DNA of 64,000 bases from Cyclobacteriaceae bacterium (lineage in GTDB: Bacteria; Bacteroidota; Bacteroidia; Cytophagales; Cyclobacteriaceae): positions 2,914,001 through 2,978,000 of the forward strand of contig CP129487.1 in the NCBI GenBank assembly GCA_030584025.1, read 5' to 3'. The notes under the pieces are model-generated. The model did no database searches. It saw only the letters and a program-made list of their open reading frames with translations, and had not been told where the DNA came from. The stretch's first letter is position 1; each line of letters opens with the position of its first letter. Positions 34,047 through 41,005 of this stretch are shown piece by piece. The translations under genes and the position numbers were made by a program.

Positions 34047-34778
34047 ATGACAGGACTTCAAAAAATATTCGGACTGGTATTCCCACCTTATAAAAACAAG
34101 GTTCAGCGACAAGAGTTGACTTTGTTGGTGGATAGCCTGATTAATAGCTTACCTGAGGAATTTCACGAACTCAAGGAACAAAGAAGAAGAACAAATTTAT
34201 TCTTCTTGAGTGACTGGGCTTTGTTCCCGGGATTCAAATTTATGTCGATTGGATATCCCGGGACGACACTGAATGACTTTAAAAAACGGGGACAAAATTA
34301 CAGACTTTCAGGAGAGAGAATTTTTTCAAAGAGGGTAAATGACTTTGTCAATGTAGAGTTCATAATTAACGATAATTATCTTGCGGGACTAAGAGTTGAA
34401 AACTCAAATTATCAAGCTGACGAATTTGATTTAAAAAGAATCGAAGTTAAGAGCATTCAAAAGACGCCAGTGGAATTTCCACCTTCCGAGCTAGACTTGT
34501 TCTTCGAACGACTTGACGACAATTTGAAATCGAAATTGAATCCGGACAATATATTTGACATTGATTTCGGTAATCGGACGTATTATGCATTCTATGACTT
34601 AGAGGACGGGAATTATTTGGCGACAGACAAAAAATTAAATGTGTATTCATTGGTTCATGACGCCCAACCGATGGCCAAAAAATTGAATTACTCTCTTGCC
34701 GACATTCTAGCCGACATAGAAACAAAAGCCTTTGATAAGGACAAACATTTAGAGAGCAGGTATAAAAACGGTGCATAA
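34047..34778 (+). CDS. Hypothetical protein (cassette 35)
   Basis: 243 residues, no signal peptide. Helical N-terminus (LTLLVDSLINSLPEEFHEL) with a following RRRTNLFF segment, then GYPGTTLNDFKKRGQNYRLSGERIF and an acidic strand-helix C-terminal half ending in a lysine-rich tail. No family recognised. The TAA stop (34776-34778) is inside the inverse core, as in cassette 22. Confidence 0.72.
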   Translation: MTGLQKIFGLVFPPYKNKVQRQELTLLVDSLINSLPEEFHELKEQRRRTNLFFLSDWALFPGFKFMSIGYPGTTLNDFKKRGQNYRLSGERIFSKRVNDFVNVEFIINDNYLAGLRVENSNYQADEFDLKRIEVKSIQKTPVEFPPSELDLFFERLDDNLKSKLNPDNIFDIDFGNRTYYAFYDLEDGNYLATDKKLNVYSLVHDAQPMAKKLNYSLADILADIETKAFDKDKHLESRYKNGA

Positions 34779-34855
34779 CAACGTATATAAAACATGCCGG
34801 CACGGTTGATTTTAATTTATTAATTTGGAGTGCCGGCACGTTTTATATACAAGCG
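34771..34855 (+). repeat. attC-like site 35 (short, 85 bp, unrelated stem sequence)
   Basis: Inverse core GTGCATAAC (34771-34779); outer stem TTTTTA/TAAAAA. Stem GTATATAAAAC-A-TGCCGGCA pairs with TGCCGGCA-C-GTTTTATATAC. It is almost perfect apart from one A.C mismatch and shares no sequence with other sites, only the architecture. Next core GTTGGCAGC at 34855. Confidence 0.88.
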
Positions 34856-34881
34856 TTGGCAGCAACGCACACTGGACAGAG

Positions 34882-35400
34882 ATGGACTTCGAAGAAAAAA
34901 TAGGACGGGTTGACAACGACCTCGACAAAGGATTAAAGAAAAGAGCAATTGACCGACTGCACGGACTGATTAAAACCTACCCAGACGAATTAAGATTTCG
35001 AACAAAACTTGGACATATTTACTTAGGCATTGGTTTTAAGGACAACGCAGGACAATATTTTCTTTTGGAAAAAGATAGAACAATAGAAATGGACGAAGCT
35101 GTGACAATCTACCTTGACTCGGTCAACAAAAGTGGTTGGAAAATTCTTAGCGACATTCAATTTCAAGGTAACAAAGACAACTTAAATAACTTTGCCAAAC
35201 AACAGCTGACTCAATTTGAGGAATGGAGTAAAAAAGAAACTGGACACATTCCAACATTTAGAAGGAAAAAAATTGGGATGCCGCGGACAAAACAAAAGGG
35301 AACTTGGGACTTTGGTGCAGTTTTAATATTTGGGGTTCTAATCTCTGTGGTTATCTTAACAATCATTGGACTCGTGACTGTGATACGCTGGATATTTTAG
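34882..35400 (+). CDS. TPR-like protein with C-terminal membrane helix (cassette 36)
   Basis: 172 residues, identical to the product of 17641-18159 (TPR-like helices at the start, one C-terminal membrane span). Start at ATG 34882 matches that copy; the frame remains open upstream here (from 34825) only because a different attC-like site precedes it. No sign of divergence between the copies, so the duplication is recent or under selection. Confidence 0.75.
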   Translation: MDFEEKIGRVDNDLDKGLKKRAIDRLHGLIKTYPDELRFRTKLGHIYLGIGFKDNAGQYFLLEKDRTIEMDEAVTIYLDSVNKSGWKILSDIQFQGNKDNLNNFAKQQLTQFEEWSKKETGHIPTFRRKKIGMPRTKQKGTWDFGAVLIFGVLISVVILTIIGLVTVIRWIF

Positions 35401-35419
35401 AGTTACATAAGTGTGCGCA

Positions 35420-35586
35420 GCTGCCAACAACAGGTTTGGTCAATGGCGGGGTGATGTGTAAGTATAAAGTGTTATCTTCGCTACAACGTTTGCCCACTGC
35501 GGACAGTGACGACCTTGTCGGCCTTAGCATTCCGCGATGCTCCATTGCTAAGGCCTCCTAAGCCCGCCACTGCCCAAACCCAAACG
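35420..35586 (+). repeat. attC-like site 36 (long, 167 bp)
   Basis: Inverse core GCTGCCAAC (35420-35428); outer stem CGCACACT/AGTGTGCG. Intact GGCCTTAG/CTAAGGCC internal stem, against one mismatch in site 20. Next core GTTGGGCGC at 35586. Confidence 0.88.
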
Positions 35587-35628
35587 TTGGGCGCAAGGCG
35601 GTAAGAGTCCATCGATAGAGAAGAGTTA

Positions 35629-35943
35629 ATGATCAGTACTAAGGACATAAAAGAAAGAATTGAATCAGACTTTGGGGACAGAGCTTCGGAAGTTTTTAAA
35701 ATTTTCAAGGACGCACTTTCCAAGACTGACTACTTGAATCATGACAGAATAATACGTTGCATTCTATTCTTGGCTGACAAAGACGTGGAAAAAATAAAGA
35801 GGAACATTGAGAGCGCCATTTATGACCCTCGTGACGTTATGCTGTGGGCCGAATACACAAACCTCGGACAAGGGGAGAAAATAAAAAGAATTCGGGACTT
35901 CAATAAAACATTTGACCAAGCGGACAAAAACGTAAAACAGTAA
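35629..35943 (+). CDS. Small helical hypothetical protein (cassette 37)
   Basis: 104 residues, no signal peptide, nearly all helical (KDIKERIESDFG.., SEVFKIFKDALSK, DRIIRCILFLADKDVEKIK). The layout of about five amphipathic helices with RDVMLWAEYTN suggests a small regulatory or adaptor protein. No family recognised. About 130 bases of GC-rich non-coding sequence (35944-36071) with TCG-rich words follow, in which I see no gene. Confidence 0.7.
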   Translation: MISTKDIKERIESDFGDRASEVFKIFKDALSKTDYLNHDRIIRCILFLADKDVEKIKRNIESAIYDPRDVMLWAEYTNLGQGEKIKRIRDFNKTFDQADKNVKQ

Positions 35944-36071
35944 TTTAGACAAGTGTTCACTGGACAGTCAGCACGACCTTGACTTCAACTGCGATAGCGA
36001 TTCGGGTCGACTAAAATGATTAAGCAAAAGACTCAGACTTGAGAAGAAAATTTCGGTCGACTAACCGCCCA

Positions 36072-36239
36072 GCGCCCAACACCAGGTTTGGTCAATGGCG
36101 GGGTGACGAGAGTGTAAAAAGTTTTATATTCGCTACAACGTTTGCCCACGGGGGACTGTGACGTGAAGGTCGCGCTAAACATTCCGCTAAAGCTCCATTT
36201 TTTAGCGCTCCTATTCCCGCCACTGCCCAAACCCAAACG
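36072..36239 (+). repeat. attC-like site 37 (long, 168 bp)
   Basis: Inverse core GCGCCCAAC (36072-36080) pairs with GTTGGGCGC; outer stem GGCGGT/ACCGCC. Apical loop variant CATTCCGCTAAAGCTCCATT. Next core GTTGTGCAC at 36239. Confidence 0.86.
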
Positions 36240-36649
36240 TTGTGCACCATGCGGTCGGACAGAAAAGTCCTACGCAACGGGTGACAACGTTAACGAGATA
36301 AATTCGTCTCCGCAGACAATAACGGCAGATAAGAAATCAATAAAGTTTTAGGTTCACACTGCCATCGCGCGACAATCAAGTTTCACAATTACGTTTGCTG
36401 ACTGCGAGACAACTTCGGCTTCGGCAGACAATGACGGACTGAAAAACAAAAGACAATGGACTCGGTTACGCGGAGTTTTACAGTCGGTGGACAAGAGTTC
36501 GTTCCGCGGACAGTTTCGGCATTTGCCCGCGCTCACGTGTTGACACCGTACAGTCTGTCTATAACGGTGGACTTAGACCTGTTTTCAAAATAAAATTCGT
36601 AACGGTGGACTACGATTCGTTTTCATTATAACGTTCGACAGACCGCACG
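36240..36649 (+). other. Cassette 38 cargo: non-coding RNA or decayed gene, copy 2
   Basis: Diverged relative of 8922-9332, same core sequence and outer stem. Shared blocks run the whole length but single-base changes and short indels break all frames relative to the other copy; no frame longer than about 60 codons looks credible. The GGAC/GTCC hairpin near 36254-36268 keeps its stem while its loop changes from AAAAAA to AGAAAA, and a stem CGCGGA/TCCGCG is kept in both. The preservation of hairpins hints at RNA, but two relics of one dead gene would also fit. Confidence 0.5.
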
Positions 36650-36817
36650 GTGCACAACACTATGTTTATTTTATTGCGGGGTGCAGTGTTGCGTTGTAGT
36701 TTTTGTTTCTTAATTTCGTTCGGTGTCGGGGGACAATGACGGAGCAGGTCGGTTTTAACATTCCGCTACGCTCCATTTTTAAAACCTCCTATACCCGCAA
36801 CAAAATAAACACCAACG
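36650..36817 (+). repeat. attC-like site 38 (long, 168 bp)
   Basis: Inverse core GTGCACAAC (36650-36658); outer stem TGCGGTC/GACCGCA. Nearly the same as site 10, so whole cassettes 10 and 38 derive from one ancestor. Next core GTTAGGGGC at 36817. Confidence 0.86.
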
Positions 36818-36840
36818 TTAGGGGCAAGCCGCATTGGACA

Positions 36841-37365
36841 ATGATACGTTTACTAATAGCACTGACATTTTTGGTATCGGGACAAGGTTGGTCGCAGACG
36901 ACAGACAACTACGCAAAGACAATTGAGAAATTAAGAAGTAAAGGAAAACTGACGACAAAGAGTTCTATCGACAAAACATTTGTAGGTTCCGTGACAGGTT
37001 ACTACGACAAGGACTCAATTGTTTTAATAAGTAGTTTAACAGACGCAGAAGCAGCGGGGACAGAGACTCTATATTTCATTAAAGACGGGACTCTGAAGAA
37101 AGTATTCGTGATGGAGGCAACATTTGACTCGAATGACGAATGGAAAGAATATTATACAAAGCACAAATCAATCGACAATTGTTACAAGTGCCATGGAAAA
37201 ACAAACTGTATCGTGACAGAGATAATATTTGACGACAAGCCGACAATTTTTGTGACTGAGAACAAAAGAAAAAGAGGGCTGACCGGAGAAAACAAGGAAA
37301 AGATGTTACTTGATGTTAAGCGGACATTTGACGAATTGAAGGTTCTTGTAAGAGATTTGGAGTAA
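36841..37365 (+). CDS. Secreted protein with a CxxCH motif (cassette 39)
   Basis: 174 residues. Signal peptide MIRLLIALTFLVSGQGWSQ. A single CYKCHG motif near residue 117, with another cysteine in KTNC. CxxCH is the haem c attachment motif, but the downstream Met/His ligand pattern and typical cytochrome length are not clear, so a zinc or disulphide site is equally possible. The start codon falls on 36841; the C-terminal helix is charged. No operon partner. Confidence 0.7.
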   Translation: MIRLLIALTFLVSGQGWSQTTDNYAKTIEKLRSKGKLTTKSSIDKTFVGSVTGYYDKDSIVLISSLTDAEAAGTETLYFIKDGTLKKVFVMEATFDSNDEWKEYYTKHKSIDNCYKCHGKTNCIVTEIIFDDKPTIFVTENKRKRGLTGENKEKMLLDVKRTFDELKVLVRDLE

Positions 37366-37374
37366 ATGCGGCCA

Positions 37375-37500
37375 GCCCCTAACAACATGTTTGCGCTATG
37401 GCCGGGTGACAAATTAAATTTTAGTAATTTTAAACAACAACGTTTGGGTTCGTAGGACAACACGCGGCTTCGGAAGCCGGCCACATCGCAAACACAAACG
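37375..37500 (+). repeat. attC-like site 39 (medium, 126 bp)
   Basis: Inverse core GCCCCTAAC (37375-37383); outer stem GCCGCATT/AATGCGGC. Same subtype as 28 and 42. First of five consecutive medium sites that close the array. Next core GTTGGCGGT at 37500. Confidence 0.86.
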
Positions 37501-37580
37501 TTGGCGGTAATTAAGAGACAGCAACGCAACCTCAAATCAGTGATATTCATCTTAGATTAGTAAATAAAGATTAGATTGAC

Positions 37581-38360
37581 ATGAAAAAAATAATAACACT
37601 AACATCAATTTTCCTGATAGTTATATCTTGTTCAAAAGATGACGACTTATTGATTCCTGCCGAACTTGATAATCCAAGTGGTATGATAGTATTCTGCCAA
37701 GCTTCAATAGATGATACCTTAAGAATAGTTGAATACGAGTATGACAATGCTAATTTGATAAAAGAAACCTCAATTCTAAATGGAGAGGTTCATAGCGAGA
37801 CAACTTTTGAATATAATTCAGAAAATCAGATAACCTCAGAAATATATCTGACTGATTGGAAAAAAACTGAGATGACCTATATTTATAATGAGGATAACCA
37901 ACTAATTAATATTTTATACAAATTCACTGACTATGACACTGATGGACAAATAACAAACACAAGTGAAAACGAAGCTCCGAGAGAATATGATAACAATAAA
38001 TTAGTTAAAGAATGGGAATATTGGGGTGGATTTAATACATATGAGTATAGTGGTGATAAGGTTGTTAAAAAGATTGACTATACCAAGAATGGTGAAAAAC
38101 ACCACATTACGACTTATAAATATTTTGGAGATTTATTGACTGAAGAAAAAAAGGAGACAAAAGCTGGCAGTTTAATGTATTTAAAAACCTACAAGTATGA
38201 TTCTCAAAACCGATTAGTTCAAATTCAAGACGGAGAAAATATTATTGAGGAAAATGATTACATTGATAAAAAACTGATTGAAAAAAGAACTTACTATTTC
38301 GGAATTGACCCAGGATTTGATGTTTGTTATGGAAACTATATTTATAGATATGAATATTAA
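37581..38360 (+). CDS. Lipoprotein with YD-like repeats (cassette 40)
   Basis: 259 residues. Lipoprotein signal peptide MKKIITLTSIFLIVISC (Cys17). Mature part is built of repeated strand-turn units such as VEYEYDNANLIKE, FEYNSENQITS, YIYNEDNQLINI, YKYDSQNRLVQIQ, like the RHS/YD-type repeats of cell-surface proteins, in a short form common in Bacteroidota. GAT-rich codons (14 GAT to 8 GAC by my count) set it apart from most cassettes. Role unknown; probably exposed or periplasmic. Confidence 0.8.
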   Translation: MKKIITLTSIFLIVISCSKDDDLLIPAELDNPSGMIVFCQASIDDTLRIVEYEYDNANLIKETSILNGEVHSETTFEYNSENQITSEIYLTDWKKTEMTYIYNEDNQLINILYKFTDYDTDGQITNTSENEAPREYDNNKLVKEWEYWGGFNTYEYSGDKVVKKIDYTKNGEKHHITTYKYFGDLLTEEKKETKAGSLMYLKTYKYDSQNRLVQIQDGENIIEENDYIDKKLIEKRTYYFGIDPGFDVCYGNYIYRYEY

Positions 38361-38362
38361 CA

Positions 38363-38489
38363 ACCGCCAACACACAATATAAAACAGTTGGGGTTCAGTG
38401 GTTTGCGAGGCTTTAGTTCTCGCTCCAACTTTTTCCAACGGTGGATAGGAACGCGCTCCGAAAACCCAACCGTTTCATATTGTAAAACG
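38363..38489 (+). repeat. attC-like site 40 (medium, 127 bp, divergent sequence)
   Basis: Inverse core ACCGCCAAC (38363-38371); outer stem TTAA only. Stem ACAATATaAAAC-A-GTTGGG pairs with CCCAAC-C-GTTTcATATTGT: the A.C mismatch is kept in an unrelated sequence. Next core GTTGGCGGT at 38489, the same as its own. Confidence 0.85.
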
Positions 38490-38530
38490 TTGGCGGTAAT
38501 ACGCTGACAAGAAAAATCAGACAACCTAAA

Positions 38531-38926
38531 ATGAGAATCATTCTATTTTATATATGTCAGACATTATTAGGACTTGCCTTCTATAATTTGGCGTACATGG
38601 CGACTTTAAGGCTGGACTTTTTCGAATGGGGGAACTCTCAAAATGACGGACTTTACCTTTTATTCGTCCCGATAGTGATACTGCCGACAATATTAATTAC
38701 TTCCGGAGTAAAATATCTAGTGACAAAGAAATTAGACGTGGACGAGTTTTACAAACGGAGTTTCACTGGGACAATAATTTTATCATTAGTCTGTTCGGCA
38801 CTTGCAGTAAGTGATACAATGTGGCCGACAGTGGTAATATCTCTTGTAACAACATTAGCAATAGTAATTGAGACAATTATCATATCCCGACAATTATTAA
38901 CAAAAGGACTTAGGGTTAAGACATAG
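38531..38926 (+). CDS. Four-helix membrane protein (cassette 41)
   Basis: 131 residues, four hydrophobic segments near 4-24 (ILFYICQTLLGLAFYNLAYM), 44-62 (LFVPIVILPTILITSGV), 78-92 (GTIILSLVCSALAVS) and 98-116 (VVISLVTTLAIVIETIII). Small integral membrane protein, no signature residues, no family recognised. Ends in a basic tail, suggesting a cytosolic C-terminus. Confidence 0.72.
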   Translation: MRIILFYICQTLLGLAFYNLAYMATLRLDFFEWGNSQNDGLYLLFVPIVILPTILITSGVKYLVTKKLDVDEFYKRSFTGTIILSLVCSALAVSDTMWPTVVISLVTTLAIVIETIIISRQLLTKGLRVKT

Positions 38927-38946
38927 GAGATAAGCGGACGCGTACT

Positions 38947-39070
38947 ACCGCCAACAACGTGTTTAAGCTACTGGCGGTGGACGACCAAATATTTAATACA
39001 TTTGCTTAACAACGTTTTCCCACGCGGATACTGGCGGCTTCGCAAGCGCCAGCATCTTAAACACAAAACG
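38947..39070 (+). repeat. attC-like site 41 (medium, 124 bp)
   Basis: Inverse core ACCGCCAAC (38947-38955); outer stem TACGC/GCGTA after AA/CT. Inner stem GTGTTTAAG/CTTAAACAC. Next core GTTGGTGGC at 39070. Confidence 0.85.
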
Positions 39071-39094
39071 TTGGTGGCAAGCTTTTTTGGACAG

Positions 39095-39643
39095 ATGAGA
39101 CTTCTAATTATAGCAATAATATCACTTGGACTTTTGAGTTGCTCTAAACCGGCAGACACTTCATCCAATTTACAGCAAGCGGACTCATTAAAAACTGAAA
39201 TTGACAGTACCACGACTTATGAGTTTGATTATGATGCGCAATTCAAGTTGGACAATTATTTAACGACAGACTCATTTGACGAAAAAACAAATGACTTAAT
39301 AGACTTCGAATGTGCCATTTTAATCTATCCAACTTCTGAACAAATTGACGAAAAGAAAAAGAATGAAGGAGAAGAAGATTTTTATATTGGGGCTGACGAT
39401 AGTAATTGGTATCAAGCAATGGCAATTGAGAAAATTGACTCCGCAGGTATTAAGACAATTACCGCAAGCGGACGCTATTTAAGATTAAGGGGACAAAATA
39501 AAACTTGGGACCTGGACATAAGAAAAAAGAATTTGCCAGCATGGAATTTAATTTTCTTTAAGCCGACCAAAGAACCAAAAATTATCTCGACAGTTGACTT
39601 AACCGTGGACGAAACTAAGAACTATTTTGAAATTAGGGATTAA
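39095..39643 (+). CDS. Lipoprotein of unknown function (cassette 42)
   Basis: 182 residues from ATG 39095. Signal peptide MRLLIIAIISLGLLSC, lipobox Cys16. The mature part has an acidic linker, a domain starting FECAILIYPTSEQIDEKKK, then DSNWYQAMAIEKIDSAGI and WNLIFFKPTKEPKII; patterned like small exported beta-sandwich proteins. No named family. Confidence 0.76.
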   Translation: MRLLIIAIISLGLLSCSKPADTSSNLQQADSLKTEIDSTTTYEFDYDAQFKLDNYLTTDSFDEKTNDLIDFECAILIYPTSEQIDEKKKNEGEEDFYIGADDSNWYQAMAIEKIDSAGIKTITASGRYLRLRGQNKTWDLDIRKKNLPAWNLIFFKPTKEPKIISTVDLTVDETKNYFEIRD

Positions 39644-39649
39644 AAGCCA

Positions 39650-39775
39650 GCCACCAACAACATGTTTGCGCTATGGCCGGGCGACCAGTTAAATTTTAGT
39701 ATTTTTATAAAACCAACGTTTGGTTTCGTGGACAACGCGCGGCTTCGGAAGCCGGCCACATCGCAAACACAAACG
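39650..39775 (+). repeat. attC-like site 42 (medium, 126 bp)
   Basis: Inverse core GCCACCAAC (39650-39658); outer stem GCTTTT/AAAAGC. Subtype of 28 and 39. Next core GTTAGCAGC at 39775. Confidence 0.86.
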
Positions 39776-39822
39776 TTAGCAGCAACTCTGACCGGACATT
39801 TCAAAGATTAAACAGAACGATA

Positions 39823-40866
39823 ATGAGATTAATCATACTTTTATTTCTGAGCATTTTAACTCTGTTGACATCGTGCAATGGACAGACAACTGATAAGAAA
39901 AATATTGCAAACCAAATTGTAAATGGCGACACAGTAAAGGAACTTGGAAACAGTATAATGGTTGTTTACCAAGACAAGAAAAACGTTTATTGGTTTGGCA
40001 GTTGGGAAACAGGAGTTTATAGATTTGATGGAAAGGCATTGATTAATTACACATCAAATCACGGCTTGCCAAACAATAGAGTTGATGAAATACAACAAGA
40101 TAAATCTGGTAATATATACTTCACCAGCTTTTATTCAAAGCCGACCATTGTTAAGTTTGACGGAAATACATTTACAACATTAGCTCCAATCTCCAGCAAT
40201 GATTGGCAACTTAAATCCACAGATTTATGGTTTAAACATACGTACGATTTAGAAAATTACGTTTATCGGTATGACGGTACAAGTTTACATAAATTGCAGT
40301 TGCCTGAGCCACCAAGTCTGCCCAATCCTTTTGGAGTTTACAGTATTTATAAAGACATAAAAGGAAATATTTGGTTTGGTACAAACCCTGTTGGTGTTTG
40401 CCGATATGATGGAAAATCGTTTGATTGGATAACAGAAGAAGATGTAACGGAATTTCGTAACGAAGGTGCAAACGGAGTACGTTCAATTACGGAAGACAAA
40501 AATGGTGACTTTTGGTTTAATACCGAAAATCGTTATAGTGTTTACGATAGCACAACTTTAAAAAGTAGTAAGTTTTATACAAGACATGGAAGTATAGGCA
40601 GTTTAGATGGAAAGAATAGCAGTGGTCTAAATGAGTACCTATCAACAGTTAAAGACAACAATAATAATTTGTGGTTTGTAACCTATCGCAGTGGCGTTTG
40701 GAAATACGATGGAACGAAAATTACTCATTATCCCGTTCAAAATAACGCACAAGACATTACGCTATTTAGCATTTTCAAAGACAACAATGGTGACCTTTGG
40801 CTTGGAACTCACGAAAACGGAGCATATAAATTTGATGGACAGGCATTTGAGAAATTTAAACTATAA
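39823..40866 (+). CDS. Beta-propeller lipoprotein, two-component-propeller type (cassette 43)
   Basis: 347 residues. Lipoprotein signal peptide MRLIILLFLSILTLLTSC (Cys18). At least five repeats of the pattern NVYWFGSWETGVYRFDGK, NIWFGTNPVGVCRYDGK, NLWFVTYRSGVWKYDGT, DLWLGTHENGAYKFDGQ, which matches the Reg_prop repeats that form the periplasmic sensor propellers of hybrid two-component systems. Here the propeller stands alone with a lipid anchor. Probably a ligand- or protein-binding surface protein. Confidence 0.83.
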   Translation: MRLIILLFLSILTLLTSCNGQTTDKKNIANQIVNGDTVKELGNSIMVVYQDKKNVYWFGSWETGVYRFDGKALINYTSNHGLPNNRVDEIQQDKSGNIYFTSFYSKPTIVKFDGNTFTTLAPISSNDWQLKSTDLWFKHTYDLENYVYRYDGTSLHKLQLPEPPSLPNPFGVYSIYKDIKGNIWFGTNPVGVCRYDGKSFDWITEEDVTEFRNEGANGVRSITEDKNGDFWFNTENRYSVYDSTTLKSSKFYTRHGSIGSLDGKNSSGLNEYLSTVKDNNNNLWFVTYRSGVWKYDGTKITHYPVQNNAQDITLFSIFKDNNGDLWLGTHENGAYKFDGQAFEKFKL

Positions 40867-40879
40867 CAGAAAAAGAGCA

Positions 40880-41005
40880 GCTGCTAACAAAATGTTTGCG
40901 CAATGGTGGGGTTTGGTGTTTCTATAAGTTTCTATCTTCGTTCAACGTTTGGTCACGTGGGACAATGAAGCGTTTCAAAGTCCCACCACTGCGCAAACAC
41001 AAACG
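40880..41005 (+). repeat. attC-like site 43 (medium, 126 bp, last of the array)
   Basis: Inverse core GCTGCTAAC (40880-40888) pairs with GTTAGCAGC; outer stem CTCT/AGAG. Inner stem TGTTTGCGCA/TGCGCAAACA with A.C before TGGTGGG. The core after it, GTTGGCGGC (41005), has no matching inverse core to the right. Confidence 0.86.

Larger units (their letters stand above)
34856..35586 (+). mobile_element. Cassette 36, near-identical copy of cassette 20
   Basis: Same 731-bp unit as 17615-18345, differing by one base in the attC-like site. It is inserted after a short site of different sequence, which shows that the upstream attC-like site plays no part in the unit's left boundary. Confidence 0.9.

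Noticed and set aside
36841..37365. Cytochrome c call for the CYKCHG protein
   Set aside because: Only one motif, no clear axial ligand pattern, and atypical length; kept as an unknown exported protein.
1..41005. CRISPR-like repeat array
   Set aside because: Repeats are 85-169 bp, imperfect palindromes, spaced 0.2-3.2 kb and separated by genes; no short spacers and no cas genes.
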